A stretch of 64,000 bases of DNA, from the NCBI GenBank assembly GCA_037783415.1, contig JAZGTN010000007.1:6779501-6843500 (forward strand). Direction: 5' to 3'. This document shows positions 36,801-47,764 of the stretch, piece after piece; position 1 is the stretch's first letter; each line of letters opens with the position of its first letter. Position numbers and translations under genes: made by a program. Below the pieces are notes generated by a model that was given only the letters and a program-made list of their open reading frames with translations, searched no databases and had not been told where the DNA came from. Source of the DNA: Leptasterias polaris (Eukaryota; Echinodermata; Asteroidea; Forcipulatida; Asteriidae).

Positions 36801-39645
36801 TCATACTCGTCGATATAGTCTTACACTAAAAACCAAACCCAGCAAACCTTTCTTTGGAACGTTGAATTATTCTGTTGTTTTGTAATTTTAGGAACACATA
36901 GCAACATTATTACTATATACTATCTGTTAATACAGCCAAAGGAATGATGTTTTCAATGTAAACACAGCAACAACTGACGAAAAGTGCCCCCATACAACAC
37001 ATTACTGTCGTCGTTTCAAGCCTACAAAACCGTATTAACAACAAGCACACGGGTACACGGGTGTAGCGGGCGCCACCATTTTGTATCTATAAGGGCAGTC
37101 AATTATTCTTTATGGGGAAAAAATTATGCTTAAAATGTTGAGAATAAGTCACTGATATGAAATCTGGGAAAAAAATTGGAATATTTTATTGCGTTTGTCT
37201 ACAACAAGGTCAAACATGTTGAAGCATTTACATGTACTTTAAGCAATGCGAGAGGAAAAACCTGCATGACACACTGTGTACATTATACTGGAATACTTGG
37301 AAGTTACGTCCAAATCTTCCCTCAAAAAGTTATTAACATGTCTCTTTTTCGTAATAAGATTCTAAAAACCTTACAAACTATTTAATTAATCGACAAGAGG
37401 GGGTTAATTTTTGTGGAGAAGCGGTAAAAAGGGAAACAGGTTGGAAGGGGGCCTTGAGTTGGGGGGGGGGGCGTTTTTGCTTTCCCTCCAACTTTTCTAA
37501 CCATGTATTCATATTGAGTTTAAAATTGTGAACTTTATAACAAAGTTCCCAACAAACAAACACATTTTACCACATTTATTGTTCTTCCAAGTTTCATCTT
37601 CCTAGCTGTTAAGGGGGGGGGGGGGGGGGGGTAAAGGGGTGGGCGGGGGTGGGCGGGGCACGTTGCAAAATTCCATTCCAGATACTATACGGTTAGTTGT
37701 GGACAATAGGTTAAGACCGTAAACTAGGGTTTAGACTAAGAGCTAGGGTTTTGGGCTGATGGCTATAGGGTTTGGGGTGTATGCTAGGGTTTGGGCCGAC
37801 GGCTAGGGTTTGTGCCGATGGCTAGGGTTTTGGCCGATGGCTAGGGTTTGGGTGTAGGCTGTGGGTTTTTGCTGAGGGCTATGGTTTTGGCTGCGAGGGC
37901 TAGGGTTTCACACATGCAATCAGTTCCCGGGAACTTGACATTCATGATGCCATATCAACCACCCACCGCCTATGTCATCTTCACATAGTCTGTTGATGGT
38001 TTGTCTCTACTTTTCCCCTGATCAACCAGCCACTGAAGATTCTTGAGTTTCTTGAATGTGACTTACCGTGATAGTCTCATACTCGTCGATATAGTCTTAC
38101 ACTAAAAACCAAACCCAGCAAACCTTTCTTTGGAACGTTGAATTATTCTGTTGTTTTGTAATTTTAGGAACACATAGCAACATTATTACTATATACTCTC
38201 TGTTAATACAGCCAAAGGAATGATGTTTTCAATGTAAACACAGCAACAACTGACGAAAAGTGCCCCCATACAACACATTACTGTCGTCGTTTCAAGCCTA
38301 CAAAACCGTATTAACAACAAGCACACGGGTACACGGGTGTAGCGGGCGCCACCATTTTGTATCTATAAGGGCAGTCAATTATTCTTTATGGGGAAAAAAT
38401 TATGCTTAAAATGTTGAGAATAAGTCACTGATATGAAATCTGGGAAAAAAATTGGAATATTTTATTGCGTTTGTCTACAACAAGGTCAAACATGTTGAAG
38501 CATTTACATGTACTTTAAGCAATGCGAGAGGAAAAACCTGCATGACACACTGTGTACATTATACTGGAATACTTGGAAGTTACGTCCAAATCTTCCCTCA
38601 AAAAGTTATTAACATGTCTCTTTTTCGTAATAAGATTCTAAAAACCTTACAAACTATTTAATTAATCGACAAGAGGGGGTTAATTTTTGTGGAGAAGCGG
38701 TAAAAAGGGAAACAGGTTGGAAGGGGGCCTTGAGTTGGGGGGGGGGGGCGTTTTTGCTTTCCCTCCAACTTTTCTAACCATGTATTCATATTGAGTTTAA
38801 AATTGTGAACTTTATAACAAAGTTCCCAACAAACAAACACATTTTACCACATTTATTGTTCTTCCAAGTTTCATCTTCCTAGCTGTTAAGGGGGGGGGGG
38901 GGGGGTAAAGGGGTGGGCGGGGGTGGGCGGGGCATGTTGCAAAATTCCATTCCAGATACTATACGGTTAGTTGTGGACAATAGGTTAAGACCGTAAACTA
39001 GGGTTTAGACTAAGAGCTAGGGTTTTGGGCTGATGGCTATAGGGTTTGGGGTGTATGCTAGGGTTTGGGCCGACGGCTAGGGTTTGTGCCGATGGCTAGG
39101 GTTTTGGCCGATGGCTAGGGTTTGGGTGTAGGCTGTGGGTTTTTGCTGAGGGCTATGGTTTTGGCTGCGAGGGCTAGGGTTTCACACATGCAATCAGTTC
39201 CCGGGAACTTGACATTCATGATGCCATATCAACCACCCACCGCCTATGTCATCTTCACATAGTCTGTTGATGGTTTGTCTCTACTTTTCCCCTGATCAAC
39301 CAGCCACTGAAGATTCTTGAGTTTCTTGAATGTGACTTACCGTGATAGTCTCATACTCGTCGATATAGTCTTACACTAAAAACCAAACCCAGCAAACCTT
39401 TCTTTGGAACGTTGAATTATTCTGTTGTTTTGTAATTTTAGGAACACATAGCAACATTATTACTATAATTATACTATCTGTTAATACAGCCAAAGGAATG
39501 ATGTTTTCAATGTAAACACAGCAACAACTGACGAAAAGTGCCCCCATACAACACATTACTGTCGTCGTTTCAAGCCTACAAAACCGTATTAACAACAAGC
39601 ACACGGGTACACGGGTGTAGCGGGCGCCACCATTTTGTATCTATA

Positions 39646-40128
39646 GGTTTCACCCCTCTAAATAGACTCCCATAGCAAACAATGATAAATGCTAAATATT
39701 CAAAAATTCTCAAATTTTTTAAAAAAGTCTCTCAGCCTCTTGAAAACCAATCAAATATATTTTCAGACCACTAAACTTCAGATTTCTTTTCAATTTTTGG
39801 CAGGTCAGCCGTTTGGAATTTTTGCTAATTACCCCAGAAAAAAAACACCCCCGAAAATGTGTTTTTTCCCAAACCGACTTGCCGCCAGTTTTCAGGAGGC
39901 ACTCCTCCAATTCCCAAGCTAAATAGGACCAACTTTAAAGCCCAAATTTATCAAATCTCCTCAAAACTTGAAACCCAGAACCCCCAGGTTGTGATAAGTT
40001 CCTATAATTACACACTCTATTAGTTGCATGACCCCCAAAACGTTATAATTAAAAATAAGTTGTGGGTTTACAAATTATGATAAGTAGCTTGGCGCATGAA
40101 TTTTTGGTCGATTTAGAGTAGTGCACCC
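39646..40128 (+). repeat. Right 483-bp direct repeat flanking the array
   Basis: It is the second copy of 28598-29080 in the same orientation, immediately after array unit 7 and before the right inverted repeat. Confidence 0.9.
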
Positions 40129-40145
40129 AGAGTGAAGGTCTTCAC

Positions 40146-40377
40146 ATGACGCCCGCCCTCTGTTGTTTTGTAAGCGCTAATTCCATCTTACCCGTATCAT
40201 AATGGAATGGTCGAAGCACGGTTTTAGGCCAAGATGGCGTCCGACCGCACTCCGTGTATAAGTTCGGTTTTTTTCCTGGTTAAAAATTCAGACTTCTCGT
40301 GAAGTTATGCCACTGCATTTTGGTTAATATTACATAGTACACATATTTCTAATAAATCCTTGGTTTATTTGCTGTAT
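40146..40377 (-). repeat. Right terminal inverted repeat
   Basis: It is the reverse complement of 28331-28559 with a few substitutions and small indels. It ends GCTGTAT followed by TTAA. Confidence 0.85.
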
Positions 40378-40394
40378 TTAAGGTATTTAAAACT

Positions 40395-40465
40395 TGTTGT
40401 CGGCGTGTTGTCGGCACTCTGACTTGTTGTCGGCGTTGTCGGCGTTGTCGGCGTGTTGTCTGCTT
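40395..40465 (+). repeat. ttgtcggcg microsatellite-like tract
   Basis: The word gttgtcggcg recurs about six times with variable joins. It lies between the 12-kb structure and the second hairpin-array element. Confidence 0.7.
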
Positions 40466-42313
40466 TTAGTAGGACCGGTTCCGACGTGGTAGTCGGAACA
40501 GCTATTGTTTTCGTCGAGATTTTTATTTTTAGCTATTCCGACATGGTAGTCGGAACAGCTATTGTTTTCGTCGAGATGTAATTTTTTTTAATTGGCTGTT
40601 CCGACTGAATCGTCGGAACAGCTATTGTTTCTGTCGAGATTGTTATTATTTTTATTAGCTGTTCCGACCTTCCTGTCGGAACAGCTATTGTAATCGTCGA
40701 GATTGTTATTTTAACACACTTTGTTTTTTTTTTCCTTGGGATTCAGCAAAATCCCGTTGGCTTAACTGCAGTGATTTTTCTGACCGCCATATCTAATTTT
40801 TTGGAAAACAAAAAGATAGATTAGAACGTTGCTAGCTTAAAATTTGTACTTAATAAACGAGGTGAATATTTATTTAGCTAATGTTGTTCCAATCATATCT
40901 TATGAGAAGTATATACATCCGATCCTCAAAGTTTATTCACTTATGGACTTGTCTTGTAGTTGTATTGTAGATATGCCTGCTGGCCTAACATTCTCCGTCA
41001 CGTCATCATGATGTCACTTTTTGCGCGTTTTCTATCTGTGTACAAAAGACATGGCGCTAAAAGGCGCTCAAAGTGTTAATGTTTTGGTGGTGAAATACAC
41101 AAATTTTTCAATATAAGTTAGTTTCCTAATACATAAATGTGTGTTTTTTTAAAAATGTAAATGCTTTTTATAAGAGATAATCCAGGCCAGTAAATGTAAT
41201 CAAAGTACCACTATAATTAAAAATTAAATAGTAAATCTTGGCACCGTGGCTAAAAGTGCTTCATTGAATTCATCCAGTCACCTTAGCGTTAAAGAATAAT
41301 CTTTTGTATAACTAGTGTACTACAGTGTGGATGCTTATGAGATCGGGACTTACTCAAGTCTAGGAATTTACCGTGAAAAGCGTAGCCTTTACTTTATTCC
41401 TAACCGGACAAAGGACCCATTCGATTTATTGTTTGTCCGATCATCTGCTGTGTGAAATTGGACCTGACGAATTAAAAATCTTATTCAAATCCTTCTTTTT
41501 ATCAATGTTTTCTGCCGATCTGATAAAGAGTTCAAACTTTGACAGAAAGTATATGTTTCTTCCTTTCTTAATCTTTTTACTTCATTATTTTTTGGCTCGG
41601 TTTCGGCCAAGCTTGAGGCTGAATATTATTACACTAATAAGAACGTCCACTTTGATCTGCTGTTGCCCGTGAAAGGAAATAAATATAAAATATAAATACA
41701 AGACTATTTTGAAGCATGTATTACTGATTTATATTTCATAAAATTTAGTTGAACAACAATGCTGCAGAATCTGTAAGAGTGAAATGACAACTCCTCATAA
41801 ATCATGACACTACAAGTAACAAAACAAATCACATGTTACTTTTTAATTTTTAGTCCTACATCAAACTCCTCAAATACATGTAGTTGCATCAACAGACTAA
41901 AACAATGTTGAACTTCAAATAAGTTGTTACTAAATACATCTAAAAGTATATATTTTTGGTCCAATTTTGAACAAGATTTATTACAAATTATCCCATTAAG
42001 TAATCAGTAGAAAGACGATTTTTCGAGTAAAACAAACAAGATCAAAAACATTGTGTCTTCAATCGAGCAATCACCCTGCAAAATAAAAGAGCATGCGCAA
42101 TCGAATTGTTGTGGAACGCCCCCTACCGTTCAATGTTTCTTGCAATTATTGCCGCACGAACAGTAATGAAATAACAAATACTACGAGCCCGAAATCGGAA
42201 ATGATTTGTGTGTGTGTCGCATGCTGTATAAATCGTGATCGCAAGTATTATGGTCAGCATTTCGCGGCACTTTTCGAGTGAATTTTTCAACGTTTATCCG
42301 AACCGTAAAAATG

Positions 42314-43506
42314 TAAATATAGGTTTTCTCGGTCAAATTAGGCAAATGAGCAGCCGATTTCATTTTCGTGCGTACGAATTAAAGCCCTTTTGCCTCTCCA
42401 GTTTTTACTGCGTTTCAAATTCAGAATTCGGTCATTCAATTTCGTTTTGAGGCATTCAAATTCCTTTAAGCACTGTGTTCAATTTAGTATATCGTCATTC
42501 TTTTTCGTGACGCACAATCATCATTCAATTTAGCAAAGCTGGTTCGACTGGAGATTTTTACTGATTTATTTTTTTCAATTTCGTAAAGAGGCAATCAATT
42601 TCGCTAAATGAGAACTCAAATAAGTACGATAACGAAATGCGACTAACATATAAACTGTATACAAGGCATCTGTTTTGTATCTTCAATTTAATTCAGGCAA
42701 ACTTTGTTTCTTTCTTTATTTATGTTTCCAGTAGATTCTACATGGGGCCCATTAGGTTTGTTTTCTTCTTTGTTTTCTTCTTTATTTATTTTTTTATTTT
42801 GTTGGGGGGATCTTTATTGGTTAACTGATAAAGACCTAATTTTGTATGTTTTTGAATGGGGTGTTTCTTTATGTTTTCCCTGGTTTCTTATTGTTTATGT
42901 TGTTTCTTCCTCAACCATCAATCTGCTGGCGTGCCAGACATCTTGGCATTTATGGTTGGGTATGGTTTGTACCACTGCTGTGGACTTGTTGACTTGAAAT
43001 TGACCGCAAGCTCAAGGTAGTCTTGCTCTTTTCCCTCGAAGGCCTCAATCAAACTTTCTCGATCTACCTGGGACACTCTTGCGTAGCGACCACGAGCTGT
43101 CATTTCTAGAAAAATGCGTCTAAAACTGTAGCGAAAGCTCGTCTTCGAGGTACATCGGCAAAGTAACTCAAGTGCCAATAAGTGAACCGTGTTTATGCCT
43201 TTAACATTCGAAAGGAAACGAAAGTTTAACAAGGCGTTTAAATTACAGAAATGACTGCCCAAAAATGAATTTGAATGACTAACCACACGCCTCAAAAAGC
43301 TCCTGCGAATTTGAATGCTGTTTTGATGAATTGTTAAATTGAATGACTATTTTGTTAAATCGAATGACGCAACAGTACATTTGACTAGTCATAAAACGAA
43401 ATCGAATGACCCTTTTCAGTAGCATTCGATTTCGCGCGAAATAGAATGGTTCAGTGGTTAAATTGGCTGCTCATTTGCCGAAATTGACCGAGAAAACCTA
43501 TATTTA
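42314..43506. mobile_element. Nested inverted-repeat element with cattcaatttcg words
   Basis: Arms 42314-42354 (taaatataggttttctcggt and on) and 43465-43506 are reverse complements. Next to each arm the word CATTCAATTTCG or its complement recurs at least five times (42435-42610 forward; 43265-43450 complement), so the element is symmetrical well beyond its short arms. No transposase and no clear TSD were found. The centre (42640-43000) is T-rich and unremarkable. Confidence 0.65.
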
Positions 43507-43539
43507 ACCGGATGATCGGTCGGTTAACCGTGTAACTAT

Positions 43540-43561
43540 CACAGGCTTACGTAAGCCTGTG
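43540..43561. repeat. Perfect 22-bp palindrome
   Basis: The two 11-bp arms CACAGGCTTAC and GTAAGCCTGTG abut without a spacer. It lies just outside the nested inverted-repeat element among ggttaaccg words. Confidence 0.75.
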
Positions 43562-43984
43562 CATTTACGGTTATTTTTGTAAACATGTAACCGTTTCTGA
43601 AACAATTGGTTATCCGTGTGACCGGATAATCATAATATGAGATAATCATATCTCCTGAACCACATGTCATAAAGTCGTAATGTCTGTGTTGTATTGTAGC
43701 TTACAACACTTGCAACATTTTATTCAAATCAATGACCTTACTTTTACCTTTATTTCCGGTTTAAACAGGAAGCTCAAAAATTGAGATAATCATATCTCCT
43801 GAACCACATGTCATAAGGTCGTAATCTTTGTGATTTCTTGCAGCTGAAAACACTCGCGACATTCTATCCAAAATTATGACCCTAATTTGATCTTTCTTTC
43901 CGGTGGATTCAGGAAGCTCGAAATTAAACAATTTACTGGAACAGCTCTGTAATTGTTAGTTACAATCACTATCCCTAGTTATTA

Positions 43985-44625
43985 TTATTTTTTTCATATT
44001 ACATCCAACGGCGCAAGCGCCGTAAAAGGATGGAAACGATTTTATAAAAATTTCAAAAATAAACACTCAAATGTATAAAAACTTATACAATGGTAAAAGA
44101 CAAATTTAAACGGGACAAACAAGTTAGAACACTAGAACCAGACTAGGAAGATGGGGTGGGCTGAAATACTTCATTATTTAGAAATTTGAAGGATGGGATA
44201 GACTGATGAAATATGTCTACAGCAGGGTTGGCAGGTGTGTGATGGAATTACGCTGTGAAGCTCTTTGTTGTGGCATTGACCCTTTAATAAACAAATCTTT
44301 CTTTCACTTTTTTAGTTGATGCCATATCTTAAAGGGACACATCGGTTACCTGTTTACGTAATTTAGTCATGTAGAATCAAAGACAATTATTTATAGATGG
44401 TTTTTATAATTTTGTATACAAAAATATCACGTAATTAACAAGAAATGATCGAAAAAACAAAAGCGGTCAAAGGTCACCGTATACGCTTTACCAGCCGTTG
44501 CAAGTGTCAAATTTACGAGATACGTGCTATGCAATGTTGCAAGTAGGCTGGTGCTCTGTTTATATAAGTGTTTTACTACAACAAGGCATGAGGATCCAGT
44601 CTACGTTATCCATCTGAAAGTGTGT
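43985..44625. other. Gene-free stretch
   Basis: It contains a small hairpin (acggcg..cgccgt near 44010) and an AATAAA. No gene, SINE or terminal repeat is recognisable. Confidence 0.35.
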
Positions 44626-44629
44626 ATAA

Positions 44630-45325
44630 ACGACGGACACGGTAACCAGTCAACTCGCCCCCAGCAAACTCGCCAATTACAAAGTCCCCCAACTACAAAG
44701 TCGCCCCCTCACATACAAACTCGTCACCTCTCAAAGTCGCCCCTTACAAAGGAATGTAACAAATTGGTGTGATTGGACTTCAGGGGAACGAAGGGAACAA
44801 AAGCTATCTTGAGGGAACGAAAGAGGAATCCTTGGGAACAAAATCTCATTGCGAGAGAACGAAAGCGTATTTTTAGGGAGCGATAGCATATTTCGGTTGA
44901 ATGAAAGTATATTTCGGGCAAAAAATTCAAAGTCGTATTTCGAGGAATCAAAAACTTTTTTTGGGGGAACGAAATCTCCTTTCGAGGGAAAGAAAGCGTA
45001 TTTTGGGGAAGGAAAGCATATTTCGAGCGAACGAAAGTTCATTTCTTGCGAACAAAATAATATTTCGAGGAAAGGAATGCGTATCTTCAGGGAACGAAAG
45101 CGTATTTCTGGGGAACTTAATGGTAGTTCTGGGGAAAGAAACCGTGTTCAAGGGAACGAGAACCTATTTTCTAGAAATAATTTCATTTCGTTACCTAGAA
45201 AAACACACTGCGTTCTCAAAATGAAAAAAAAAATATTGTGAGACAAAATTATATTTTCATCGAATTAAATAATATTTTGAGGAAACGAAATGATTTTGTT
45301 GGAATTTTGTGTGTCGAGGGATGCA
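44630..45325 (-). mobile_element. Minisatellite-bearing element, copy 2 (antisense, partial)
   Basis: The plus-strand sequence is the reverse complement of the 3' half of copies 1 and 3: terminal block (cagtcaactcgcc; gtgtgattgg), then the ~27-bp minisatellite (ggaacgaaagcgtattt and variants), then the region ending tgtgtcgaggga. The upstream ~650 bp of the full element is absent. Overlapping 67-130 codon frames on both strands here are minisatellite translations and not genes. Confidence 0.75.
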
Positions 45326-45329
45326 AGGG

Positions 45330-46125
45330 ACAACCACTATCACCTACACAGCAAAAGATGCAGCTGGCAATAGTGCTATCTGTTCATTCTCGATTACTCT
45401 TACACAACAAGGTAAAGACAGGTCATAGGTTAATTTTAAGGATACTCAGGAAGACAATAAAGCAGATACACAAAAAGGAAACCATATCACAAATAATAAA
45501 ACTGAGAATTTGTGTATTTGTGTGTATTGTAAAATGTCAGTTGATAGCATAAAGCTATTTGGCTAAAATACTAAATTGCCCTGTTTTTGTAAGCGAACTG
45601 GGCTCGTCCATATTTGTGGATAAACCATTTAGTAAAATCAAGAAAGTTTGTGCAGCATTTGTTGTTTTTCAGTGATGTGATTAATTTAAATGATACTCAA
45701 GAAGTTGAAAGCAATAATACAATAAATGAAACCAAAACACAAATAGCTAGACATTTTTAAAACAAACTTTTGTTTTTCGGGAACGAAAGCATGAAAAGTG
45801 ATGTATGACAAGTTTGTAAAGACCACATGTCACAATGCTTAAAATATCCATCAAAACATCGATTTGGCCTTGCAAATTTTTTTAAAGGGCACTTTAGAGG
45901 CTAAAGGCATGATATATTCCTCTGACTTGAATCGGACTTCGGACTTCCGCTTTCGGAAAATTGGATTGTTGTTTTTCGGGTTGCCCTTTTGTTTAAAGGT
46001 TATTGAAATTGAGGTGATCTCTTTGAATTAACCTATATACTTTATAATTCGGACAAGGATGTTTGCCTACCTATGTTGGGCTCTTACTATCATATTATGA
46101 CCCGCATACTCTATCATTTGGGCAA
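45330..46125. other. Gene-free stretch
   Basis: AT-rich intronic sequence; a single stray minisatellite-like word (gggaacgaaagc) lies near 45780. Nothing else is supported. Confidence 0.4.
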
Positions 46126-46130
46126 GGACG

Positions 46131-46265
46131 GGCAGTCAGATTGGCGTAGTGGTATCTTGCCTCGCCGTCCACCTCTGGGACCCCGGTTCGAATTCCACCA
46201 GGGGCACTATGTGGATTGGGTTTTCAGTCCTTACCTGATTGGGTGGGTTTTTCCTCTCACATCTA
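46131..46265 (+). mobile_element. tRNA-derived SINE, second family (sense)
   Basis: A-box-like TTGGCGTAGTGGTATC and B-box-like GGTTCGAATTCC are followed by gggcactatgtggattggg and ttttcagtcc. It matches the antisense copy at 10010-10130. It sits directly upstream of the third hairpin-element copy. Confidence 0.75.
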
Positions 46266-46269
46266 TAAC

Positions 46270-46584
46270 TGAAATTAACCAAGATGACCCCACTTTGACC
46301 TTTATTACCGGTCTAAACAGGAAGCTCAAATGTTGAAAAAGACATATCTCCCATAATGTCGTAATGTTTGTGTTATATTGTAGCTTGCAACATTTTATTC
46401 AAAATTTGACCTTACTTTGACATTTACTTCCGGTCTAAACAGGAAGCTCAAAAATGAGATAATCAAATCTCCTGAACCACATGTCATAAGGTCATAATGT
46501 TTGTGATTTCTTGCAGCTTAGAAAGCTCGAAATTAAGAAAAATACAGGAACAGCTCTGTGATTGTTAGTTACAATCACTATCAC
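46270..46584 (+). mobile_element. Hairpin-array element, copy 3 (3' part only)
   Basis: It carries about one and a half of the ~138-bp units, then the terminal block aggaacagctctgtgattg, hairpin GTGATTG / CAATCAC, and CTAG. After the TTATTATT tract the sequence continues with attctttctttccctaaaac, the block that follows the hairpin array in copy 1, which suggests a head-to-tail junction between two copies. Confidence 0.6.
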
Positions 46585-47036
46585 TAGTTATTATTATTAT
46601 TCTTTCTTTCCCTAAAACCCTATTGATTTAGAATGTGACTTATCTGACTGTCATATGTCTCTTTTAGAATTATCAGAAGTAGACAAATCATATACCATTG
46701 CCCTGAGGGGTCGGATTATTGTTTTCTAATTGTAAGATGTAGGCCTACACGCGTCGGAGGACACTTTGATTTTGAAACCTATGCAGTGGTCACTGATACT
46801 AATCGTGCACAAAGCAATGGCCCCATCAAATTGTACACAAACTTAAAATAACCGAAAGCATCGAAGCCTTCCCTGCATTGTCGGCTTTGCTGGGTTTTTT
46901 TTACTTTATTTTTTATTTTTCTTAAGAATTCTTCGGGCGGTTTATTGCAGCAGCTGCGTAAAGTTTAATTTCTCCTGAGGACTAAACATTAATATCTAGT
47001 ATTTATTCGTTTTTCTTCTCCAATTTTGTTTCAAAG

Positions 47037-47683
47037 GAACGCGTACAAAATCTGTGCCGCCAATGGATTACGAGTTCGTCATAGCTCACTACAAGGAGAA
47101 ACTCGACTGGTTGAGACCCGTTGCTAAGTTTTGTCACGTGTATGACAAAGGTCACGTCAGTGAATTGAAACCTCAATTCAGTGTCAACAACTGGGAGGAA
47201 CTCCCCAATTTTGGACGAGAGAGTCATACCTATCTCCATCACATCATCGAGAACTATGATAGCCTCGCAAATATAACCATCTTTCTTCGTGGCGAGATAA
47301 CGAGTCACGCCCCAAAGTATTGCTTTCAATCTCCGAATGAATTTCTCGAAAAAGCTAGGACGGGAGTTCTCTGCGCCTCGATGGGACAGTACAGAGATTG
47401 GGGTAAATTGAAGCATTCCGGTGCATGGAAAAGAGACTGGGATTCGGGTCTTATGCGACATGCCAATATGACCGTTGGACAATTTTATCAAATGGCGTTC
47501 GGGAAAGCGCCACCAACGTCCATTAATGTTTGTTATGCGGGCTGTTTTTCAGCAACCAGGAGTTGTCTCCAAAGGCACCCCAAAAAATTCTACCAAAAAT
47601 TGATTTCACATTTGTTTGATCATTCACACCCGGAGGAAGGTTACTATTTGGAAAGATTGTGGTTCACTATTGCCGCTTGCTAG
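47037..47683 (+). CDS. DUF3431-type membrane protein, exon 2 (DUF3431-like domain)
   Basis: A pyrimidine-rich tract ending tttcaaag (47036) gives an acceptor. The exon supplies the last two bases of Gly55 and then 214 codons to the TAG at 47681-47683. In joined numbering the domain starts at DYEFVIAHYKE (65-75), includes DWLRPV (78-83), NFGRESHTYL (112-121), IENYDSLANITIFLRG (125-140), and closes with HPKKFYQKL (175-183) and GYYLERLW (256-263). These are the typical landmarks of DUF3431, whose members are often single-pass membrane proteins of unknown activity, some suspected to be glycosyltransferase-like. The domain looks complete and uninterrupted. A GTG at 47054 is not the start. The minus-strand frame over the same bases is a shadow. 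Confidence 0.85.
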
Positions 47684-47706
47684 ACGAGTGTTTGGGGGTG
47701 TTTGCT

Positions 47707-47712
47707 AATAAA
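47707..47712 (+). terminator. Poly(A) signal of the DUF3431 gene
   Basis: AATAAA lies 24 nt after the stop codon in an AT-rich context. The close position implies a very short 3' UTR; alternatives further downstream cannot be excluded. Confidence 0.5.
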
Positions 47713-47764
47713 TTACCTATTGTGGCGTCGTTTAATTAATGAAACGGTGATTTTTCTCTGTATA

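Larger units (their letters stand above)
29081..39644 (+). repeat. Seven-unit 1.27-kb tandem array with A/B alternation
   Basis: Units: 29081-30357, 30358-31627, 31628-34547 (carrying an insertion), 34548-35818, 35819-37087, 37088-38363 and 38364-39644. Each runs from tataagggcagtcaattatt to gcgccaccattttgtatc. Units are nearly identical except for homopolymer lengths. Two sites separate two types: ggcaTgttgc with tatacTATctg in units 1, 3, 5 and 7, and ggcaCgttgc with tatacTCTctg in units 2, 4 and 6. Each unit holds two G runs and a ctagggttt minisatellite. A 69-codon frame shared by all units starts at TTG and has no supporting features. The array lies in the DUF3431 gene's intron. Confidence 0.95.
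28327..40381. mobile_element. 12-kb TTAA-flanked inverted-repeat structure
   Basis: Inverted repeats at 28331-28559 and 40146-40377 are about 95% identical over 230 bp, begin ATACAGCAAATAAACC and are each bordered outside by TTAA (28327-28330 and 40378-40381). Inside them, in the same orientation, are 483-bp direct repeats (28598-29080 and 39646-40128), and between these lie seven 1.27-kb tandem units. Without the array and one direct repeat the element would be about 1 kb, a plausible MITE. TTAA targets are typical of piggyBac and Kolobok superfamilies, but the termini are not canonical and no transposase is present. Confidence 0.7.
40477..43978 (+). mobile_element. Hairpin-array element, copy 2 (with nested insertion)
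   Basis: Four hairpins begin near 40477, 40531, 40595 and 40658 with the same GTTCCGAC...GTCGGAAC arms. The interior matches copy 1 (tatggacttgtcttg, catcatgatgtcac, catggcgct), followed by two ~138-bp units (43640-43925). The end is the same terminal hairpin plus CTAG and TTATTATT. A separate inverted-repeat element (42314-43506) is nested inside. Frames of 99 and 97 codons in the interior start at non-ATG codons or are T-rich artefacts. Confidence 0.6.

Noticed and set aside
41373..41672. 99-codon frame
   Set aside because: Starts at GTG, lies inside hairpin element copy 2, and shows no recognisable motif.
44849..45241. Overlapping frames of 67-130 codons on both strands
   Set aside because: They are translations of the ~27-bp minisatellite; the same applies to 21293-21631 and 57100-57384.
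47003..47491. 162-codon minus-strand frame
   Set aside because: It is the antisense shadow of DUF3431 exon 2.
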